Origin: an uncultured Acidimicrobiales bacterium
GTDB taxonomy: Bacteria; Actinomycetota; Acidimicrobiia; Acidimicrobiales; SZUA-35
Assembly (NCBI GenBank): GCA_938009905.1
Contig: CALLGK010000034.1
Coordinates: forward strand, 1 to 43,268
Direction: 5' to 3'
DNA: 43,268 nucleotides
The notes beneath the pieces were generated by a model that ran no database searches, was not told where the DNA came from, and worked only from the letters and a program-made list of their open reading frames with translations. Made by a program: the position numbers and the translations under genes. Shown here piece by piece: positions 9,344 to 17,114 of the stretch (position 1 is the stretch's first letter; every line of letters begins with the position of its first letter).

Positions 9344-10200
9344 TCACCTTTGAACCCATCGACGCACCCCTCGGCGCCGTTGTCACGGGCGTCGACCCAA
9401 CGGCCGAACCAACAGCCGAACTCGTTGACGCCCTCGCCGATGGTCTGCTCACACACGGCGTGTTGGTGTTTCGCGTGGGTCCCATCCAACCCGATCAGTT
9501 TGTGCGGCTTGGCCGGGCTTTCGGTGAGCTCGAGATCCTTCCCGAGCCAGACAAGCGTCACCCAGACCATCCCGAGATCTTCAATCTCACCAATGTGAAG
9601 GCCGACGACAACATCGCCGAGTTCGACGATCCACAGTCGGTATTTCTGCGCGGCACTGAGCGTTGGCATACCGACAGCTCGTTCCGACAGCTGCCCTGCC
9701 TGTGCACCATGCTCTATGCGGTCGAGGTGCCGGCCACGGGCAGTACCACCGAGTTTGCCGACATGGTGGCGGCCTTCGAAGGATTGCCTCCAGAGCAACA
9801 AGCGGAACTCAGCAGCCTCCGACTCGTGCACAGCTACGAATATTCACGGGCCAACAACCCCGGCAAACTCACGCCGATGGATGACGCCGAGCGAGCAAAG
9901 TTCCCACCCGTGTCACACCCCTGGGTCAGGCATCACGCCGACAACCGACGTTCGCTCTACATGGGAGGGCACGCCTCACACATCGAGGGTCGCGACATCG
10001 ACGCGGGGCGGGCCGCCATCGCCGAACTGACCGAACAGGTGACCACGGACGACGTCATCTACGCCCACCATTGGCGCCAGCACGACCTTGTGGTGTGGGA
10101 CAACCGCACCACGCTCCATCGGCTCCGGCGATACGACATCGCAAACCAACGAAGGGTCATGCGCCGCATCACGGTCGCCAACAACCATCCTGTGACGTGA
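9340..10200 (+). CDS. TauD/TfdA family Fe(II)/2OG dioxygenase
   Basis: This 286-aa protein has the TauD-type fold, beginning with the strand and turn PLGAVVTGVD. The iron triad is His110-x-Asp112 (ERWHTDSSF) and His260 (RTTLHRLRRYD), with Arg271 or Arg275 in the ANQRRVMRRI segment as the 2-oxoglutarate anchor. Family members hydroxylate taurine, 2,4-D or small carboxylates; the substrate here is unknown. It is the third member of a chain of three genes joined by 4-nt ATGA overlaps (aldolase, PhyH-like, TauD-like), which argues for one pathway. The first sulfotransferase starts 37 nt later. Confidence 0.9.
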   Translation: MITFEPIDAPLGAVVTGVDPTAEPTAELVDALADGLLTHGVLVFRVGPIQPDQFVRLGRAFGELEILPEPDKRHPDHPEIFNLTNVKADDNIAEFDDPQSVFLRGTERWHTDSSFRQLPCLCTMLYAVEVPATGSTTEFADMVAAFEGLPPEQQAELSSLRLVHSYEYSRANNPGKLTPMDDAERAKFPPVSHPWVRHHADNRRSLYMGGHASHIEGRDIDAGRAAIAELTEQVTTDDVIYAHHWRQHDLVVWDNRTTLHRLRRYDIANQRRVMRRITVANNHPVT

Positions 10201-10237
10201 TGCTCACGACAACGCCAATCTCGCCGATTGTTGATTA

Positions 10238-11170
10238 ATGGCCACACAGGCTCGGTCCTCCCACCCTCAGATGACTCCCTACGGAGCGCTCTACCAGCGT
10301 CCCGAGGGGCTCAAGCGCGCCGTCATGGCGCAGGCCAGGGAGGCGCTTCGGTCATTCGGCCAGGCCACCGCTGGCATGCGAGCAACCCCCGACTACTTCG
10401 TGATCGGCACCAAGCGAGGTGGCACAACCTCGATGGCCCGATGGCTCCTTGAGCATCCAGATGTGGCGTCGCTGTTTCCGGCACGCGAAACCCGCAAGGG
10501 CACCTACTACTTCGACGTGAACTACGAGCGAGGTGAGAGCTGGTATCGCTCACACTTCCCCACTCGCCAGATGCTTGATCGACGGGCCGCAAAGACTGGC
10601 CGTCGTCAGATCGTCGGCGAGGCAACGCCGTATTACCTGTACCACCCACATGCCGCCGCTCGAGCATTCGAGCTTGCCCCAGACGTGAAGATCATCGTGT
10701 TGCTGCGCGACCCCGTGCAACGAGCGCACAGCCATTGGATGGAACGCACCCGCAACAAGGTCGAGACGCTCGACTTCGCTGGCGCCATCGCCGCAGAACA
10801 CGAACGCTGCGACGGCGAAGAGCAGCGCATGATCGACGATCCGAGCTACGTGAGCTTCGGCCATCAGCACTACAGCTACGTCGATCAGGGTCGCTATGCG
10901 CGCGGACTCGTGCGTTGGTACGAGACGTTTCCGTCGAATCAGATCCTTACGCTTCGCAGCGAAGACATGTACGCCGACCCGGCGACCATCTACGGACAGG
11001 TGCTCGACTTCCTCGACCTGCCAGCGCACGAGCCTGCATCGTTCAGCGCGTGGAACAACAAGCCAAAGGCCGAGTTCGATCCGACACTCGAAGCTGATCT
11101 TCGGGCCGAGCTTGCCCCAGACATCGCAGAGCTCGAGGAACTGCTCGGTCGCTCCATGAACTGGTCGTGA
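10238..11170 (+). CDS. Sulfotransferase domain protein (NDST-like)
   Basis: This 310-aa protein transfers a sulfuryl group from PAPS to an acceptor. The 5'-phosphosulfate loop is KRGGTTS at 59-65 (VIGTKRGGTTSMARWL), and the 3'-phosphate motif is LLRDPVQRAHSHW at 155-167. The spacing and the GEATPYYLYHP block match the heparan-sulfate sulfotransferase-like bacterial group. No signal peptide is visible, so it is likely cytoplasmic. Its stop directly abuts the reading frame of a second, different sulfotransferase. The acceptor is unknown; surface glycans or a product of the upstream oxygenase cluster are both possible. Confidence 0.9.
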   Translation: MATQARSSHPQMTPYGALYQRPEGLKRAVMAQAREALRSFGQATAGMRATPDYFVIGTKRGGTTSMARWLLEHPDVASLFPARETRKGTYYFDVNYERGESWYRSHFPTRQMLDRRAAKTGRRQIVGEATPYYLYHPHAAARAFELAPDVKIIVLLRDPVQRAHSHWMERTRNKVETLDFAGAIAAEHERCDGEEQRMIDDPSYVSFGHQHYSYVDQGRYARGLVRWYETFPSNQILTLRSEDMYADPATIYGQVLDFLDLPAHEPASFSAWNNKPKAEFDPTLEADLRAELAPDIAELEELLGRSMNWS

Positions 11171-11179
11171 GTGGCCACC

Positions 11180-12130
11180 ATGAGTAGCGAACCTCAGCGC
11201 GTGTTGTTTATTGGCGGCCTCGGTCGCTCTGGCACGACGCTGATCGAAAAGATGCTCAACGAACTGCCCGGCACGTTCGCCGTCGGTGAAACCCTGCACC
11301 TGTGGGAACGAGGTGTGCGAGACGAGGAGCGCTGCGGGTGCGGCGAGCCGTTCGCCACCTGTCCGCATTGGTCGAAGGTTGGTGAGCTCGCATTCGAAGG
11401 GTGGGACAACGTCGATACCGACCGCGTGATCGACTTGCGATGGAAGATCGACCGCAGCCGTCGCTTGCCATCGATCCTGGCCAAACATCGCGAGGGCGCA
11501 ACGGGGCTGGACGCTGAACAGCAGGAATACCTCGACTACCTCCGGCCCGTTCTTCTGGCGTCAGCAGAGATCAGCGGCGCCGAGGTGCTTCTCGATTCGT
11601 CGAAGCACCTCTCGACGGCCGCCCTCCTGGCGCTCGACCCAGCACTTGATGTGCGGGTCCTTCACATCACCCGCGATCCACGGGGCGTGGCCTACTCGTG
11701 GACCAAACAGATCGACCGGCCAGAGGCCGAGGGCTCGCTCATGCCCACCTACAAGCCATCTCGCACCGCAACCCGCTGGGTCACAGACAACCTTGGGTTC
11801 GACAGCTTGGCAAAGCTGGGTGTGCCAACCCTTCGGCTTCGCTACGAAGACGTCCTTACCGAGCCGGCCGTCCGCCTTCGCGAGATCTTCGACTTTGCTG
11901 GTCTGACGTCTGCGGGAGGCGACAACGTCGACCTGCCGTTTCTGGACGGCAAGAGCGTCACGCTCACCACACCGATGCACTCGGTGGCCGGCAACCCGCT
12001 GCGCTTTGGCGGCGATGACATCACGCTTCGCCTCGACGATGCGTGGCGGAGCAAGCTCGACGAGAAGGCAAAAGCGACGGTGACCCGCATCACCCGCCCC
12101 GTGCTGACTCGCTACGGCTACAAGCCGTAG
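11180..12130 (+). CDS. Sulfotransferase family protein
   Basis: This second PAPS-dependent sulfotransferase (about 316 aa) has its 5'-phosphosulfate loop GRSGTTLIEKML near residue 15 and its 3'-phosphate motif ITRDPRGVAYSW near residue 163. A Cys cluster (CGCG, then CPHW, roughly residues 52-63) is typical of one bacterial sulfotransferase subgroup. A conserved LLDSSKH block follows. It is only distantly like the adjacent sulfotransferase, so this is not a recent tandem duplication. I chose the ATG at 11180, with a GTG at 11171 directly after the preceding stop as the alternative. Translation is probably coupled. Confidence 0.88.
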   Translation: MSSEPQRVLFIGGLGRSGTTLIEKMLNELPGTFAVGETLHLWERGVRDEERCGCGEPFATCPHWSKVGELAFEGWDNVDTDRVIDLRWKIDRSRRLPSILAKHREGATGLDAEQQEYLDYLRPVLLASAEISGAEVLLDSSKHLSTAALLALDPALDVRVLHITRDPRGVAYSWTKQIDRPEAEGSLMPTYKPSRTATRWVTDNLGFDSLAKLGVPTLRLRYEDVLTEPAVRLREIFDFAGLTSAGGDNVDLPFLDGKSVTLTTPMHSVAGNPLRFGGDDITLRLDDAWRSKLDEKAKATVTRITRPVLTRYGYKP

Positions 12131-12133
12131 AAC

Positions 12134-12154
12134 AGCTCAAGCGAACCGTGAGCT
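12134..12154. terminator. Short inverted repeat between convergent genes
   Basis: AGCTCA (12134-12139) and TGAGCT (12149-12154) form a 6-bp stem with a 9-nt loop in the 22-nt gap between the sulfotransferase and the alkyltransferase-like gene. There is no T-run, so this is a weak bidirectional terminator candidate. Confidence 0.3.
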
Positions 12155-12461
12155 AGCTGAAGACGACTTTGCCGTTTGCGGTCTTCACGCCCTCAACCGC
12201 AAGGTGTTCGGCTTGCCGCTTCGGATCATGGGGAATGAGCCGGCCGCTGGCGGCGACCACCCGCCACCACGGCAGATCTTCCACCCGCTTCAACACACCA
12301 CCAACGGCACGGGCCGCTCCCGGGTAGCCGGCTTCTGCCGCGATCTCGCCATAGGTCATCACGTCGCCAGGCCGCGTCTCGTTGAGCACGTTGACGACAG
12401 CGTGCTCAAACTCGGTGAGTTCGTCGTGCCCCTTGGTGGCAGTCAGTTCTCGGCCCACCAA
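12153..12461 (-). CDS. Alkyltransferase-like (ATL) DNA-binding protein
   Basis: The 102-aa protein matches the DNA-binding domain of O6-alkylguanine-DNA methyltransferase: DVMTYGEIA, then the AARAVGGVLKR helix. In place of the methyl-accepting PCHRV motif it has Pro64-Trp65-Trp66-Arg67-Val. Loss of the Cys, with Trp in its place, is the hallmark of ATL proteins, which bind O6-alkylguanine and pass it to nucleotide excision repair without dealkylating it. The second Trp also replaces the usual His. The start is TTG at 12461 or GTG at 12458, inside the 3' end of the HD gene (19-nt overlap), so translation is probably coupled. Confidence 0.85.
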   Translation of the reverse strand: MVGRELTATKGHDELTEFEHAVVNVLNETRPGDVMTYGEIAAEAGYPGAARAVGGVLKRVEDLPWWRVVAASGRLIPHDPKRQAEHLAVEGVKTANGKVVFS

Positions 12462-13213
12462 GCATCGAGACGCGCCAGCAGCTCATCGTGTGCAAGCTCG
12501 CCCTCGGTTCGCTTCACCTCGAGCAAGTACGACAGCACCTTGCCGATCTTCGGACCGCCGCCCACGTCGAAGCGCTCCATCACGGCCTTGCCGTCGATTT
12601 GGGGCCGCTCGGCAGCTCGGGCATCAGCCTTTGCCAAGTCGACGATGCGTTCCTCGAGCTCGTCGATCTGACGATGGAGACGAGCTTCCTTGGACCGATT
12701 GCGGGTGGTGCAGTCGGCACGAACCAGTTCGTTGAGGTGACCAAGCAGATGCCCGGCGTCGCGCGCGTACCGACGAACAGCAGCATCTGACCAGCCATCG
12801 CCGTAGCCCTTGAACCGGCCGGACAGCCGAACCAGTTCGGCGACATCGCGCACGGTCTGCTTCTCGTATTCGAGCTCGCGCAGCCGCTTCTTTGTCATTT
12901 TGGCGCCGACCGCCTCGTGATGGCGGAAGGTGACGCCACCATGTTCGAACGAACGGGTCGCTGGCTTCCCGATGTCGTGAAAGAGCGCAGACATCCGAAG
13001 CGTGAGGTCGGCTCGGGTTCGAGCGGTCACGGCAATCGTGTGAGCCAACACGTCTTTGTGACGATGGATTGGGTCTTGCTCGAGCTGGAGTGCGGGTAGC
13101 TCCGGCACGATCTTGGCCGCATCACCAGACTCGCAGAACTCCCAGAGCGCGTCTGTTGGATCCTCAACAAGGAGGACGGTATTCAGACGATCACGCTCAC
13201 TATCGAGACTCAC
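12443..13213 (-). CDS. Stand-alone HD domain matching the C-terminal half of CCA-adding enzyme
   Basis: This 256-aa protein resembles the C-terminal part of actinobacterial CCA tRNA nucleotidyltransferase. It has IVPELPALQLEQDPIHRHKDV (29-54), the HD motif LFHDIGKPATR (77-87), VTFRHHEAVGA, a GRFKGYGDGWSDAAVRRY block, RADCTTRN, and the RPQIDGKAVM tail. The N-terminal nucleotidyltransferase head, including the G-G/S and D-x-D residues, is absent: the GTG start at 13213 lies in the preceding membrane-protein gene (GTGA overlap). It may act as a metal-dependent phosphohydrolase or pair with a separately encoded head. Whether the genome also has a full-length CCA enzyme cannot be seen. Confidence 0.82.
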   Translation of the reverse strand: MSLDSERDRLNTVLLVEDPTDALWEFCESGDAAKIVPELPALQLEQDPIHRHKDVLAHTIAVTARTRADLTLRMSALFHDIGKPATRSFEHGGVTFRHHEAVGAKMTKKRLRELEYEKQTVRDVAELVRLSGRFKGYGDGWSDAAVRRYARDAGHLLGHLNELVRADCTTRNRSKEARLHRQIDELEERIVDLAKADARAAERPQIDGKAVMERFDVGGGPKIGKVLSYLLEVKRTEGELAHDELLARLDAWWAEN

Positions 13214-13983
13214 GAGTCCACGTCTACCGTCGTCTCGGCCACTTGTCTACGTTGAATCGTGACTGGACCCGCTGTTCGGGCAACAACGGTGACCCACTCG
13301 TCGTCGGCGGAGGGCTCAGGAACATCCACGATGACGTCGCCGCCGGCAGCCTCAACGGTGACGTCGTAGAAGGTGTCGTCAGGAAAATCAGCGACCACCG
13401 GCTTCGTGGACCCAATGAGGAACACTCGTTGAGGCGCGGTCGCAAAGTCGAGCGTGAGTTCACCATCAACGGTCGACACATCAACCTCGGTGGCCGCGAT
13501 GGCGGTGCCCTTGACGTCGTCGTGGGCAACTACGCGGGCCGAACCCTGGATGGGTCCGAGCGCGACACCGTCGCTTTCTGCGAGCACGGTGAGCGAGCCA
13601 TCAAACGACGGCACTGTCACCAACCCAGAACTCACCACGACCAACTCGATGCCGGGCGGGGCCTCAACAATGGCCGACGATCGGCACGGGCCTCTCCCAG
13701 GGCAACTCACCCGTATGACGACGTCTGAGTCCACAACGGTTTGCTCGACAACTGGCCGACTCAGAATCCAACTGTCGCGATGCTCAACAGTTGCGAGGTC
13801 ATCGCTGGCCCGCACTTCGATCGGCCCGGCCGAGTTCACCACGATGAGGCGATGAGGTGTGCCGATCTCGATGAGCGACGTGGCCGAACGATCGGCCAAC
13901 CCAACGAGAAGCGCCAGCAGCACGAGCGCGCCAAGAATCCACCGCCAACGCGTTGATCTGCGCTCGCTGAACGTGGCCGGCAT
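13210..13983 (-). CDS. Membrane-anchored beta-solenoid-like protein (DUF4097-like)
   Basis: This 257-aa protein has a short basic cytoplasmic N-terminus, one membrane segment (WILGALVLLALLVGLA, about 15-30) and an extracellular region made of repeating short beta strands (IEVRAS, LTVLAESD, ARVVAHDD, VDVSTVDG). This resembles DUF4097-type putative adhesin domains, but I am not certain of the family. It starts 2 nt after the stop of the GH3 beta-glucosidase and overlaps the HD gene by 4 nt, so it sits within a minus-strand operon. Cys94 and Cys99 (SCPGRGPC) could form a disulfide outside the cell. Confidence 0.7.
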   Translation of the reverse strand: MPATFSERRSTRWRWILGALVLLALLVGLADRSATSLIEIGTPHRLIVVNSAGPIEVRASDDLATVEHRDSWILSRPVVEQTVVDSDVVIRVSCPGRGPCRSSAIVEAPPGIELVVVSSGLVTVPSFDGSLTVLAESDGVALGPIQGSARVVAHDDVKGTAIAATEVDVSTVDGELTLDFATAPQRVFLIGSTKPVVADFPDDTFYDVTVEAAGGDVIVDVPEPSADDEWVTVVARTAGPVTIQRRQVAETTVDVDS

Positions 13984-13985
13984 CG

Positions 13986-16454
13986 TCAGCGCTGAACGAT
14001 CACTCGCTGAGGTAAATCACGACTCGACTGTCCGACCGCGATGCCGTACTCGCCAGCCGGAGTGGTCCAGCCATCGTCGCTCCACACCTCGAAGACCCGA
14101 CCGGGGATCGTGATCGACAAGGTGTCGCTCTGGCACGAGTCGAGCCGGGCCACCGCAAAGCCGCCAAGCAAGCGCAGCGGGCGTCGCTCATCTCCCGACG
14201 GTGGTTCGACATACGCCTGCACAACGCACTTGCCAGCGCGGTCACTGGTGTTGGACACGGGAACCTCGACGGTGACCGGGCCCCCGTCCGAACCAAGAGA
14301 CACCACTGATGCCTGGCCAACATCGAACGAGGCGTAGGAACCTCCGTGGCCAAAGGGCAGCAGCGGTTCGATGCCCTCGCGATCAAACCAGCGGTAGCCG
14401 ACATGGCTTTGCTCGCCGTAGTCGAGCAGATCGCCATCGCCCGGCACCAAGCCGGTCGTTGGCGTTTGGTCGATCGACGCGGGGAACGTCACGGGCAGGC
14501 GACCGCCAGGATCGGCGGCACCTGTGAGCACGTCGGCGAGCGCACTGCCGAACTCTTGGCCCGGGTACCACGCCATCACCGCAGCTGGAGCGTCATCGAG
14601 CCACGGCAGATCGACAGGCCCGCCTGCGTTGAGCACAACGACCGTTCGCGGGTTGGCGGCAACGACGCGACGCACCAACTCGTCTTGCCGTCCTGGCAGA
14701 CCAAACGTCGGGCGATCGTGGCTTTCGGTTTCCCAGTGCTCATCAAGGCCAACCACCACGACGGCAGCATCTGCGGCTCCAGCGACGGCTTCAGCGTCAG
14801 CCAGCATCTGGTCTTCGTCGACCGGCGGAAGATGTCCAAAGCGCAGACCGGCAAGCAGCTCGTCGTCGCCGCGAGACCACTCGACCACGACCTCGGCCAC
14901 CGAGCCGGCCTCAAGATCAATCTCGCCAATCTTCTGGGCTGATGCCTTCTGGAAGAACGCATCGCCGGGAGTCATCGACGTCCAGTTGTCGACAACTTCG
15001 ACGCCGTCGACGAACACCCGCGACGGGCCGACCGCCATCACACCAAACTGGTGGGTGCCGCTCCGGTCGATCCGAAGCTGACCGCGCCAGCGCTGCGACC
15101 AGCGCATGGGATCGGGAAGCTCGTCGATACCACCGGCCAGCATCACGGTGACCGACCGGACCGTTCGGGAGATCGCGACATCACCGCTCAGATCGGCGCT
15201 GCCGTAGATCTCAAGATCGAGTGGGCGGTCTGATCCCTCCCACTGCGATGGATCGACGTCTGGCAGGTAGCGGTGGGCCAAGCAACCAACTTCGTGGGTC
15301 ACCGCTTCCGCTCCAAATACATCGACCAAGCCCGACATCGGCGAGGTGAGGTGGTGAGCCGGAAGCTGCGCGGATCCACCGCCTTGTATGACACCGGGGT
15401 CGGCGTTTGGTCCGATCACGGCCACTGAGCTGACGTCAAGGAGTGGCAGCGTGGTATTGGTGTTGCGCAGCAGCACCATGGAGTCGGCCGCGAGTGACCG
15501 GGCCAGGGCTCGCTCTTCTGGAAGATCAACGCTCAGTTCTGCTGGCTCAGTCTCGACCGATGCACCACCTGCCGCGTCAGCTGCCGGAATCGTGCGACCG
15601 GCCCGAATGGCGAGCTCGACGACCCGACGGACACGAGCGTCGATGGCATCCTCGGCAATGTCGCCAGCATCGAAGGCGGCTCGCAGTTTGGCCCCGAGCG
15701 CGAGCGGAGGGCCTGGCATCTCAAGGTCCATGCCCCGTTCCACTGGCTTGGTTGGGTGATGCGTGGCTCCCCAATCCGACATCACGAGTCCGTCGAACCC
15801 CCACTCGTCGCGCAGCAAGGTGGTGAGCAGCCACTCGTGCTGGGTGCAGTGGTCGCCGTTCAACTTTGTGTAGGCGGCCATGAGCGACCACACGCCAGCC
15901 TCAACCGCCGCTTCGAACGGGCGGAGGTAGACCTCTCTGAGCGTGCGCTCATCAACCTCGGACGACACGGTGAGTCGCCGATACTCAACGTCGTTGGCGA
16001 CGAAGTGCTTGGCGCAGGCGCCGACGCCTTCGTCCTGCACGCCGGTGATGTAGGCCACAGCCATCTCCGCCGTGAGCTGCGGATCTTCACCGAAGCTCTC
16101 GAAGTTGCGTCCGCCGAGGGCGTGGCGGGCCATGTTGATGGTGGGGGCAAGGAGAACCGAAGAACCCTTGCGGCTGGTTTCGCGACCGAGGAGTCGGCCG
16201 ATCTCAACAACCAGGTCGGTGTCGAATGTGGCGGCCATTCCGATCGATGCCGGAAGGCATACAGCACGGGCCCCGGTGGTGCTGTCGCCACGCGCGCCGT
16301 TCGGTCCATCGGTGACTTTGACCGTCCCGATGCCAAGCCGTGGCACCGCGGCCGTGCGCCACACATCGCTGCCAGACAACAGCGCGATCTTTTCATCAAT
16401 ATCGAGCTGATCAATCAGCTCCGCGACGTCACGAGCAGCACCATGTTCGACCAT
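13986..16454 (-). CDS. Glycoside hydrolase family 3 beta-glucosidase with PA14 insert
   Basis: This 822-aa GH3 enzyme is predicted to release terminal beta-linked sugars. The (beta/alpha)8 domain (about 10-290) contains KHFVAND (149-155) and the nucleophile Asp227 in VMSDWGA. A PA14-like carbohydrate domain is inserted at about 410-540 (SGTHQFGVMAVGPSRVFVDG). The second catalytic domain has the acid/base candidates Glu575 or Glu577 in HWETESHDR and LPGRQDELV. A fibronectin-III-like domain closes the protein (about 705-815). This is the KmBglI-type layout. No signal peptide is visible, so it is likely intracellular. It is the second gene of a minus-strand run. Confidence 0.93.
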   Translation of the reverse strand: MVEHGAARDVAELIDQLDIDEKIALLSGSDVWRTAAVPRLGIGTVKVTDGPNGARGDSTTGARAVCLPASIGMAATFDTDLVVEIGRLLGRETSRKGSSVLLAPTINMARHALGGRNFESFGEDPQLTAEMAVAYITGVQDEGVGACAKHFVANDVEYRRLTVSSEVDERTLREVYLRPFEAAVEAGVWSLMAAYTKLNGDHCTQHEWLLTTLLRDEWGFDGLVMSDWGATHHPTKPVERGMDLEMPGPPLALGAKLRAAFDAGDIAEDAIDARVRRVVELAIRAGRTIPAADAAGGASVETEPAELSVDLPEERALARSLAADSMVLLRNTNTTLPLLDVSSVAVIGPNADPGVIQGGGSAQLPAHHLTSPMSGLVDVFGAEAVTHEVGCLAHRYLPDVDPSQWEGSDRPLDLEIYGSADLSGDVAISRTVRSVTVMLAGGIDELPDPMRWSQRWRGQLRIDRSGTHQFGVMAVGPSRVFVDGVEVVDNWTSMTPGDAFFQKASAQKIGEIDLEAGSVAEVVVEWSRGDDELLAGLRFGHLPPVDEDQMLADAEAVAGAADAAVVVVGLDEHWETESHDRPTFGLPGRQDELVRRVVAANPRTVVVLNAGGPVDLPWLDDAPAAVMAWYPGQEFGSALADVLTGAADPGGRLPVTFPASIDQTPTTGLVPGDGDLLDYGEQSHVGYRWFDREGIEPLLPFGHGGSYASFDVGQASVVSLGSDGGPVTVEVPVSNTSDRAGKCVVQAYVEPPSGDERRPLRLLGGFAVARLDSCQSDTLSITIPGRVFEVWSDDGWTTPAGEYGIAVGQSSRDLPQRVIVQR

Positions 16455-16528
16455 GGCAAGACGCTACCGGCACGAGCCAACGGGCGTCGGCCGAGTGAGC
16501 TGAGCTCAGCGGTTGGGCGAACTCAGGG

Positions 16529-16813
16529 TTATGCGAGCGTGAGCAGCGCAACAGCAACGAGATGGACTGAACCCATCGCCGCAGCCGACCGGATCGCCAG
16601 CGGTTCACCGCCGGCAGCAACGAGGGCCGAGCCAATCACCAGCAGCGCAGCAATGGCGATGCCAATAAGTGCCGCACCCTGGATGGCCGCAACCACGACC
16701 AAGGCGACGGCAAAGGCCGCCACGATTCGAAATGCTCGCCGATCGCTCGCCGTCCGACGAGTACCGCTCTGAAAGCCCGCAATGCGAGCGTCGTGCTCAA
16801 GTGCCGCTACCAC
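16529..16813 (-). CDS. Small hypothetical membrane protein
   Basis: This 94-aa ORF encodes a basic N-terminus (about 1-27) followed by three hydrophobic stretches (about 28-50, 51-67, 77-94), so it is a small three-span membrane protein. I do not recognise the family. The GTG at 16813 is the start, without a clear ribosome site. It is upstream of the GH3 gene on the same strand (74-nt gap). A cluster of inverted GAACGT repeats lies 24 nt upstream of its start. The hydrophobic pattern and codon use support it, but its small size keeps confidence moderate. Confidence 0.5.
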   Translation of the reverse strand: MVAALEHDARIAGFQSGTRRTASDRRAFRIVAAFAVALVVVAAIQGAALIGIAIAALLVIGSALVAAGGEPLAIRSAAAMGSVHLVAVALLTLA

Positions 16814-17114
16814 AACATCTGCCCTTTTGATTTAGCGAACGTCGCCCTCGAGACGTTCTCTTCCGCAAGAACGTTCCTAGCACGTACTTCTGACATCGCT
16901 CTTTCAGCTAGCTGACACAACCACGCTTCGTCATCAGACCGTCACGAACAGAAACGGTCCGTCATCTTCTCGTCATCTGTCTGACACGAATTGCGCAAAC
17001 ATGATCGATCTGGTCGGGTTTCTCGCGACTTCTTGACCTGCTGAAACGTCCCTGATTTGCGGCCCCCAAACGTTGGGGACCACTACGAACGTACGCAGAA
17101 AGGTTGTGAGGGAT
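16814..17114. other. Intergenic region between divergent genes
   Basis: This 301-nt stretch separates the minus-strand GH3 operon from the plus-strand DUF4230-like gene and must hold both promoters. It contains the GAACGT inverted repeats (16837-16876), a GACCGT/ACGGTC inverted repeat (16937-16942 and 16954-16959), three direct CGTCATC copies (16929, 16960, 16971), and a CCCCAA-ACG-TTGGGG hairpin at 17064-17078. No convincing ORF or RNA gene is seen. Confidence 0.7.
16837..16876. repeat. Cluster of alternating GAACGT inverted repeats
   Basis: GAACGTC (16837-16843) pairs with GACGTTC (16852-16858). The latter also forms ACGTTCT (16853-16859), which pairs with AGAACGT (16868-16874), and the block ends in the perfect 8-bp palindrome GAACGTTC (16869-16876). 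The arms are mutually exclusive. It lies 24 nt upstream of the minus-strand small membrane gene and could be an operator array or a switching leader. Confidence 0.6.

Noticed and set aside
10238-12130. Tandem duplication of a sulfotransferase gene
   Set aside because: The two proteins share only the PAPS-binding motifs and belong to different subgroups.
16837-16876. LexA (SOS) box
   Set aside because: The actinobacterial SOS box needs GAAC and GTTC separated by 4 nt; here the spacing is 0 or much longer.
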